Made by a program: the position numbers and the translations under genes | The notes under the pieces: model-generated | Told to the model about the DNA's origin: nothing | Database searches by the model: none | Seen by the model: the letters and a program-made list of their open reading frames with translations, nothing else | Part shown: positions 58,871-64,000 of the stretch, piece by piece | Numbering within the stretch: the stretch's first letter is position 1 | Layout of the letters: the number at the start of each line of letters is the position of its first letter | Assembly (NCBI RefSeq): GCF_000257645.1 | Contig: NZ_AJHJ01000016.1 | Span: 29,897 to 93,896, forward strand | DNA: 64,000 nt | Direction of reading: 5' to 3' | DNA from: Serratia sp. M24T3 | GTDB taxonomy: Bacteria > Pseudomonadota > Gammaproteobacteria > Enterobacterales > Enterobacteriaceae

Positions 58871-59297
58871 TTCAGTTAACCCTTACAGTTTTTGCGCGTA
58901 TAGACATAATACTTAACTGAGAATGATTATCAAGCGCATTTAGAAAGAAATTGATTATTTCTGTGATAGGGAGTGAGTGGCTAAAATGAAATTGAGTACT
59001 TTTCGGGATTAGAAGCCAAAAGAGTTAATCATGACTCGCTTTCCTAATGCAGACTTTTTAGAATACGGCTGCCTGAACACACAAAGTGTAGGGTGTAATA
59101 CGGCTTCTGATAAAGTTAGCACAATAAATCAAATGATGGGTAATTTTCTTCGCATCTTCACAATTCGTGTTATGTGGCTGGAAATCTTGCTTTTTTTAAA
59201 CCAAATTCATATATTTGCAATAGATATCACATTTTTTATGTACGCGTTACATAAAATGTCCGTCGAAATATCGCCTGCCTCATAATTTGGAGCAAAC
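58871..59297. other. mntH-nupC divergent intergenic region
   Basis: Holds the promoters of both genes. No gene is supported: the open frame at 59031-59285 lacks a ribosome-binding site and codon character. The middle is A/T-rich. Confidence 0.55.
58918..58932. promoter_or_regulatory. Fur-box-like site upstream of mntH
   Basis: TGAGAATGATTATCA matches the 7-1-7 Fur repeat TGATAAT-N-ATTATCA at 13 of 14 arm positions. mntH is Fur- and MntR-controlled in E. coli. An MntR site is not clear by eye. Confidence 0.75.
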
Positions 59298-60485
59298 ATG
59301 TCCCGAATACTGCACTTTGTTTTAGCCTTGGCTGTTGTGGCAGTACTGGCCTTACTGGTAAGCCGTGACCGAAAAAACATTCGTTTACGTTTTATTGCCC
59401 AGTTATTGGTCATTGAAGTCTTGTTAGCCTATTTCTTCCTCAATTCTGAAATTGGATTGGGTTTCGTAAAAGGTTTCTCAGACTTGTTTGAAACGCTTCT
59501 GAAATTTGCAGCACAAGGAACTGGTTTTGTATTTGGAGGCATGAACGAAAAGGGATTAGCGTTCTTCTTCCTCAATGTATTGTGTCCAATCGTGTTCATT
59601 TCAGCACTGATTGGTATTTTGCAGCACGTGCGCATCCTTCCGGTGGTCATTCGTATCATCGGTACTGTTCTTTCAAAAATCAACGGCATGGGGAAGCTGG
59701 AATCCTTTAACGCCGTCAGCTCGCTGATCCTTGGTCAGTCTGAAAACTTCATCGCATACAAAGATATTTTGGGAAAAATGTCTGAAAAACGTATGTACAC
59801 CATGGCAGCAACGGCGATGTCGACAGTTTCTATGTCGATCGTTGGCGCTTACATGACTATGTTGGAGCCTAAGTATGTGGTTGCCGCGCTGATTCTGAAC
59901 ATGTTCAGTACCTTCATCGTGCTTTCTTTGATCAACCCTTATAAGGTTGATAGTGAAGAAGATTTGCAGTTGACCAACACCCACGCGGGCCAGAGCTTCT
60001 TTGAAATGCTGGGTGAATATATTCTGGCCGGTTTCAAGGTGGCGATTATCGTTGCAGCAATGTTGATCGGCTTCATCGCTCTGATCTCTTGCCTGAATGC
60101 GTTGTTTAACAGCGTGTTCGGCATCAGCTTCCAGGGTGTGCTGGGCTATGTCTTCTACCCATTTGCCTGGGTGATGGGCGTGCCAAGCCATGAAGCGTTG
60201 CAGGTTGGCAGCATTATGGCCACCAAGCTGGTTTCCAACGAGTTTGTTGCGATGCTGGATCTGCAAAAAGTGGCTCACGACCTGTCTCCACGCGGCGTAG
60301 GTATTCTGTCGGTGTTCCTGGTGTCGTTTGCCAACTTCTCGTCAATCGGGATTGTCGCGGGCGCTATCAAGGGCCTGAACGAACAGCAGGGTAACGTGGT
60401 TTCACGTTTCGGCCTGAAACTGCTGTACGGCTCAACGCTGGTTAGCGTGCTGTCTGCCTCTATCGCAGGACTGGTATTGGCATAA
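59298..60485 (+). CDS. nupC: nucleoside permease NupC
   Basis: A 395-residue concentrative nucleoside transporter. Core motifs include [40 protein letters not shown] (helix pair with the nucleoside site) and GFANFSSI-like [14 protein letters not shown] near the C-terminus. It imports pyrimidine and some purine nucleosides with protons. Ends in a strong hairpin. Confidence 0.96.
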   Translation: MSRILHFVLALAVVAVLALLVSRDRKNIRLRFIAQLLVIEVLLAYFFLNSEIGLGFVKGFSDLFETLLKFAAQGTGFVFGGMNEKGLAFFFLNVLCPIVFISALIGILQHVRILPVVIRIIGTVLSKINGMGKLESFNAVSSLILGQSENFIAYKDILGKMSEKRMYTMAATAMSTVSMSIVGAYMTMLEPKYVVAALILNMFSTFIVLSLINPYKVDSEEDLQLTNTHAGQSFFEMLGEYILAGFKVAIIVAAMLIGFIALISCLNALFNSVFGISFQGVLGYVFYPFAWVMGVPSHEALQVGSIMATKLVSNEFVAMLDLQKVAHDLSPRGVGILSVFLVSFANFSSIGIVAGAIKGLNEQQGNVVSRFGLKLLYGSTLVSVLSASIAGLVLA

Positions 60486-60505
60486 GATTGCGGTAAGTGA
60501 TTAAA

Positions 60506-60528
60506 AAGGCGCTACGGCGCCTTTTTTT
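60506..60528 (+). terminator. terminator after nupC
   Basis: GGCGC/GCGCC hairpin followed by TTTTTTT. Confidence 0.9.
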
Positions 60529-60576
60529 ATGGGCGCAGTTGAGCAACAGCGCTGTGTTTACAGAATGCAGAAAAGC

Positions 60577-60598
60577 AAAAACCCGCCGAAGCGGGTTC
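60577..60598 (-). terminator. terminator of the tRNA-Ala operon
   Basis: On the minus strand, AACCCGC-TTCG-GCGGGTT followed by TTT. Confidence 0.85.
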
Positions 60599-60606
60599 TT
60601 AAAATT

Positions 60607-60682
<76 letters not shown>

Positions 60683-60758
60683 ACGGGTGTTCGGATTTAC
60701 TGTCTTCTGCTGACACCTTGGGAAGATGTTAGCGACCAACCTGCTCTGAGAAGAAGAT

Positions 60759-60834
<76 letters not shown>

Positions 60835-61209
60835 GTTCCAGACACATTAAATCTTGTGAACGGGGCGCATAATATGAAACCCCACCAAGGCTGTCAACGG
60901 CTAAATTGCATAATGCAATCAAGCGCTGAAAAAGACGCCAAATAGCGGTCACAACAGCGATTTCCCTTTAAATATGAACAAAAAATGCGCAGTTAATCTA
61001 CTCGGTGGATTTAAACATCCCAGGTTAATTATCCGCACTTATCTGATCCTGCTGATGATTTTTGGCAACAATTTTTCAATTAAATTAACGAACCGTTAAC
61101 GAGCATAAAATAGCATCTTGTGATCAGACAATTCTCATAATAGACTTCAATCGCAGCATCAATGTCGTTTATCACTTATTAAAACAATTCATCACATTCG
61201 AGCCAAATC
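60835..61209. other. intergenic region upstream of the FNT gene
   Basis: No gene is supported. The right part is A/T-rich and should hold the promoters of the FNT gene (plus) and the tRNA-Ala pair (minus). Confidence 0.5.
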
Positions 61210-62007
61210 ATGTCCCTGTATTCACCCAAAGAAATCGCTTCACTCGCCGTTGCGGCCGGAGTGAGCAAAAGTCGTGCCTCTGTTGCCAATTTATTGATCC
61301 TGGGTTTTCTGGCCGGAGCCTTTATTGCTATAGGCTTCCTGCTGGATCTGCATGTAGTAGGGACACTGCCTGCTTCCTGGGGCTCGTTTGGCGGTCTGCT
61401 GGGTGCAGCTGTATTCCCGGTAGGTCTGATCCTTACCGTATTAGCCGGCGGCGAGTTGCTGACTGGTAACATGATGACTCTGCCGATGGCATGGTTTGCT
61501 CGTCAAATCAGTCTATTGGCTGTAGTGCGTAACTGGTTTTGGGTCACTATCGCCAATCTGATTGGCAGCATCGCCGTGGCTTACTTCTTTGGCCACGTAT
61601 TAGGCATGACCGAAGGCGTATTCCTGGCTAAATCAGTAGCCACCGCGCAAGCTAAAGTCAGTGCCGACTTTATGCACTCCTTTATTTCAGGCGTGGGCTG
61701 TAACTGGCTGGTATGTCTGGCGGTGTGGCTGGCTTATGCCAGCAAAGAGATGGGCGGCAAAGTAATCGGTATGTGGTTCCCGGTGATGGCGTTCGTGGCG
61801 ATCGGCTTCCAGCACGTGGTGGCCAACATGTTCATCATCCCTGCGGCAATTTTTGCCGGTGCCCTGACTTGGTCACAATACTTCCCGAACTTCGTTGCCG
61901 TTTTCCTGGGTAATGCCTTGGGCGGTGCCGGATTCGTAGGCCTGATGTACTTCATGGCTTACCGTCCAACCAAAGAGAGCGCGGAATCAACCTCACAGTT
62001 GCGTTGA
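61210..62007 (+). CDS. formate/nitrite transporter (FNT) family protein
   Basis: A 265-residue protein with six spans. The FNT pattern includes FVGGLLGAAVFPVGLILTVL-like GGLLGAAVFPVGLILTVLAG, ELLTGNMM and GVGCNWLVCLAVW, with the central His in GFQHVVANMF. It moves formate, nitrite or a related small anion. Which one is not readable. Lies between tRNA-Ala and gltX, and shares a terminator with gltX. Confidence 0.93.
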   Translation: MSLYSPKEIASLAVAAGVSKSRASVANLLILGFLAGAFIAIGFLLDLHVVGTLPASWGSFGGLLGAAVFPVGLILTVLAGGELLTGNMMTLPMAWFARQISLLAVVRNWFWVTIANLIGSIAVAYFFGHVLGMTEGVFLAKSVATAQAKVSADFMHSFISGVGCNWLVCLAVWLAYASKEMGGKVIGMWFPVMAFVAIGFQHVVANMFIIPAAIFAGALTWSQYFPNFVAVFLGNALGGAGFVGLMYFMAYRPTKESAESTSQLR

Positions 62008-62043
62008 TTTCCTTCTCTTTTGTGCAATAAAGTCACGCACAAT

Positions 62044-62078
62044 AAAAAGGCCAGTCGGATCGCTCCGCTGGCCTTTTT
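62044..62078. terminator. bidirectional terminator, FNT gene and gltX
   Basis: AAAAAGGCCAG-CGGA / TCCG-CTGGCCTTTTT stem with T-runs on both strands. Confidence 0.9.
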
Positions 62079-62093
62079 AGTTTTCTAAAAAAC

Positions 62094-63509
62094 TTACTGC
62101 TGAGTTTCGCGCTCGGTGATATAAGCCAATGCTTTGTCGATGCGAGTCAGTGTACGGCTCTGACCGATGGCGTGAACGGTTACGTCCATACCCGGCGACA
62201 TGCCAGCACCGGTCACGGCAACGCGCAATGGCATACCCACTTTACCCATGCCTACGCCAAGCTCATCCGCAGTGCCCTGAATCGCGTTATGCACATTCAC
62301 GGGAGTCCAGTCGGTAATGGCTGCCAAATTGGCACGCACGGCTTCCAGTGGCTGACGCGCAACCGGGCGCAGGTGCTTTTTGGCCGCTGCTTCGTCAAAC
62401 TCGCTGAAATCTTCGTAGAAATAATGACAAGATTCAGCCATTTCTTTCAACGTCTTGCAGCGTTCGCCCAGCAGTTTAACCAGCGCAGCGAGCTCTGGGC
62501 CGTTACGGGTATCAATGTTCTGCTGCTCAATGTGCCATTGCAGATGCGTCGCCACATATTCTGGTGCCAGCGAATTGATGTAATGGTGATTCAGCCATTG
62601 CAGCTTTTCAGTGTTGAAAGCACTGGCAGATTTGCTGACGTTATCGAGGCTGAACATGGACTTCATTTCGTCAACGGTGAAGATCTCCTGATCGCCATGG
62701 GACCAGCCCAGACGCACCAGATAGTTAAGCAATGCTTCGGGCAGGTAGCCATCATCGCGATATTGCATTACGCCAACCGCGCCGTGACGTTTTGACAGCT
62801 TTTTGCCGTCATCGCCCAGAATCATTGAAACGTGAGCATATACAGGCACCGGTGCACCCAATGCTTTAAGGATGTTGATCTGGCGCGGTGTGTTGTTGAT
62901 ATGGTCTTCGCCACGAATAACGTGGGTGATTTCCATGTCCCAGTCATCGACAACCACGCAGAAGTTGTAGGTTGGCGCACCCTCGGTACGACGAATGATC
63001 AGGTCGTCCAGCTCAAGGTTGCTAAATTCGATCGGCCCACGAATTTGGTCATCAAAAATAACCGAGCCTTCCTGCGGATTGCGAAAACGCACAACGCAAG
63101 GCTCGTCAGCAGCATGATGCTCATGGCTGTCGCGGCAACGACCGTCATAACGAGGCTTCTCGTTGTTAGCCATTTGCTCTTCACGCAGCGCTTCCAGACG
63201 TTCTTTAGAGCAGTAACATTTATAGGCAGTGCCGTTTTCCAGCATTTCGTCGATTACCGCATTGTAGCGATCAAAACGTTTAGTCTGGAAATATGGGCCT
63301 TCGTCCCAGTCCAGATTCAGCCAGTTCATCCCATCCATGATCGCATCGATTGCCGCCTGGGTTGAGCGCTCCAGGTCGGTATCTTCTATACGTAGCACGA
63401 ACTCACCGCCCAGATTGCGGGCATAAAGCCAAGAGTAAAGTGCAGTACGAGCGCCGCCAACGTGCAAATAGCCAGTTGGGCTGGGAGCAAAACGGGTTTT
63501 GATTTTCAT
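62094..63509 (-). CDS. gltX: glutamyl-tRNA synthetase
   Basis: A 471-residue class I synthetase. HIGH-type signature [12 protein letters not shown] at 9-20 and KMSKS-type KLSKR near 237-241. It also has the [16 protein letters not shown] zinc-type region (residues ~98-140). Charges tRNA-Glu. Its E. coli neighbour valU is found 405 bases upstream here. Confidence 0.98.
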   Translation of the reverse strand: MKIKTRFAPSPTGYLHVGGARTALYSWLYARNLGGEFVLRIEDTDLERSTQAAIDAIMDGMNWLNLDWDEGPYFQTKRFDRYNAVIDEMLENGTAYKCYCSKERLEALREEQMANNEKPRYDGRCRDSHEHHAADEPCVVRFRNPQEGSVIFDDQIRGPIEFSNLELDDLIIRRTEGAPTYNFCVVVDDWDMEITHVIRGEDHINNTPRQINILKALGAPVPVYAHVSMILGDDGKKLSKRHGAVGVMQYRDDGYLPEALLNYLVRLGWSHGDQEIFTVDEMKSMFSLDNVSKSASAFNTEKLQWLNHHYINSLAPEYVATHLQWHIEQQNIDTRNGPELAALVKLLGERCKTLKEMAESCHYFYEDFSEFDEAAAKKHLRPVARQPLEAVRANLAAITDWTPVNVHNAIQGTADELGVGMGKVGMPLRVAVTGAGMSPGMDVTVHAIGQSRTLTRIDKALAYITERETQQ

Positions 63510-63869
63510 CTGGAAAGCAGCCTTAACTATGTTTCAAATAGATGTCGCGATTTAACGAGACTCTCATTAATACGATACTTAACGTACATAGAAGTGCGGC
63601 AAGACTGCTGCAGCTTCAAATACGCAGGATATAAAGTGGGCTCATTCTACCACCCTGCACTGGATCCTCAACGTTGATAGGTGGAAAGATAACAATATCC
63701 TTCCACATTAGTTGGGGAGAGCGGGAATTGAATGCAACCGGCAGCGGGGTAATTTCTGTGATAAACGGTTTTTCAGGTCGTTGATGCATAAAGAATAGAC
63801 CGGATTGCATAATTTTTTGGCGTCTTGTCTAGTTTTACGCCGAACAGTCATTTTTGTTTTTAAAAACCG
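63510..63869. other. gltX-tRNA-Val divergent intergenic region
   Basis: Contains the gltX promoter on the minus strand and leads to the tRNA promoter on the plus strand. No gene is supported. Confidence 0.5.
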
Positions 63870-63897
63870 TTGACTCAATTCGAACTATCCCTATAAT
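63870..63897 (+). promoter_or_regulatory. promoter of tRNA-Val
   Basis: TTGACT, 16 bases, TATAAT, then a GC-rich GCGACT discriminator, as in growth-rate-controlled stable-RNA promoters. It lies 17 bases before the tRNA. Confidence 0.9.
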
Positions 63898-63914
63898 GCG
63901 ACTCCATCACGACG

Positions 63915-63990
63915 GGGCGATTAGCTCAGTTGGTAGAGCATCTCCTTTACACGGAGGGGGTCGGCGGTTCGAACCCGTCATCGCCCACCA
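63915..63990 (+). tRNA. tRNA-Val (TAC)
   Basis: 76 bases including CCA; anticodon TAC in TTTACAC. Corresponds to the first gene of the E. coli valU operon near gltX. Further tRNA genes may follow beyond the window. Confidence 0.97.
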
Positions 63991-64000
63991 CTCTTTTGAG

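Noticed and set aside
59031..59285. Open frame upstream of nupC
   Set aside because: No ribosome-binding site, no family pattern and it covers the expected nupC promoter region.
59673..60278. Long minus-strand open frame opposite nupC
   Set aside because: A His/Gln-rich antisense shadow of the transporter gene.
62172..63365. Plus-strand open frames opposite gltX
   Set aside because: Antisense shadows of the synthetase gene with no independent signals.

Overview
The window comes from a member of the Enterobacterales. The right-hand 26 kb keeps the E. coli-type order alaC, ypdA-ypdB, glk, yfeO, ypeC, mntH, nupC, two tRNA-Ala(GGC), gltX and tRNA-Val. It also carries extra genes (GNAT acetyltransferase, aspartate racemase, PACE efflux pump with LysR regulator, aldo-keto reductase, FNT channel) and an inositol (iol) fragment. 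This fits a Yersiniaceae/Hafniaceae-type genome better than E. coli itself, but the genus cannot be fixed from sequence reading alone.

Positions 1 to about 35.4 kb are the inner and right part of a lambda-like prophage whose structural genes continue past the left edge. Read right to left it follows the lambda map: AlpA-like excisionase, accessory and recombination genes (MT-A70 methyltransferase, DUF550, SSB, Sak4-like ATPase), N with a nutL boxB, operator/promoter OL-pL, an immunity region, CI, OR-pR, Cro, nutR, CII with an oop-like antisense RNA, O-like replication protein with iterons, DnaB helicase, NinB, LexA-like DNA-binding protein, NinI phosphatase, NinG, Q, a late promoter with stacked terminators, two glycosyltransferases, the lysis cassette, Rha, small acidic proteins, terminase and portal. 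Early leftward genes (pL, plus strand) and rightward genes (pR, minus strand) are arranged around matched CI operators with the core TTTATC-N5-GATAAA.

The prophage looks partly decayed. The integrase beside xis is a remnant with at least two frameshifts, the inner spanin Rz has an in-frame amber codon straight after its membrane segment, and a gene built from 27-bp repeats carries a one-base insertion. Several cargo genes stand out: a DUF4145 zinc-finger gene inserted backwards in the replication/nin block, a DUF1275 membrane protein, a DUF4354-like secreted protein, and a block of five small plus-strand genes behind cI (two tiny membrane peptides, DUF3024, an 88-residue protein and a coiled-coil membrane protein). 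That block sits where lambda has rexAB and is the best candidate here for an undescribed exclusion or defence module.

From 35.9 to 38.9 kb lies a junction zone: an unknown protein, a small exported His/Gly peptide, an orphan gtrB and a DUF1003 protein. It may be a second phage remnant. From 38.9 kb on the sequence is ordinary chromosome: LLM oxidoreductase, iolH-like and iolD with an RpiR-type regulator nearby, a second-type lspA, a cytochrome b561, and then the conserved alaC-to-gltX backbone.
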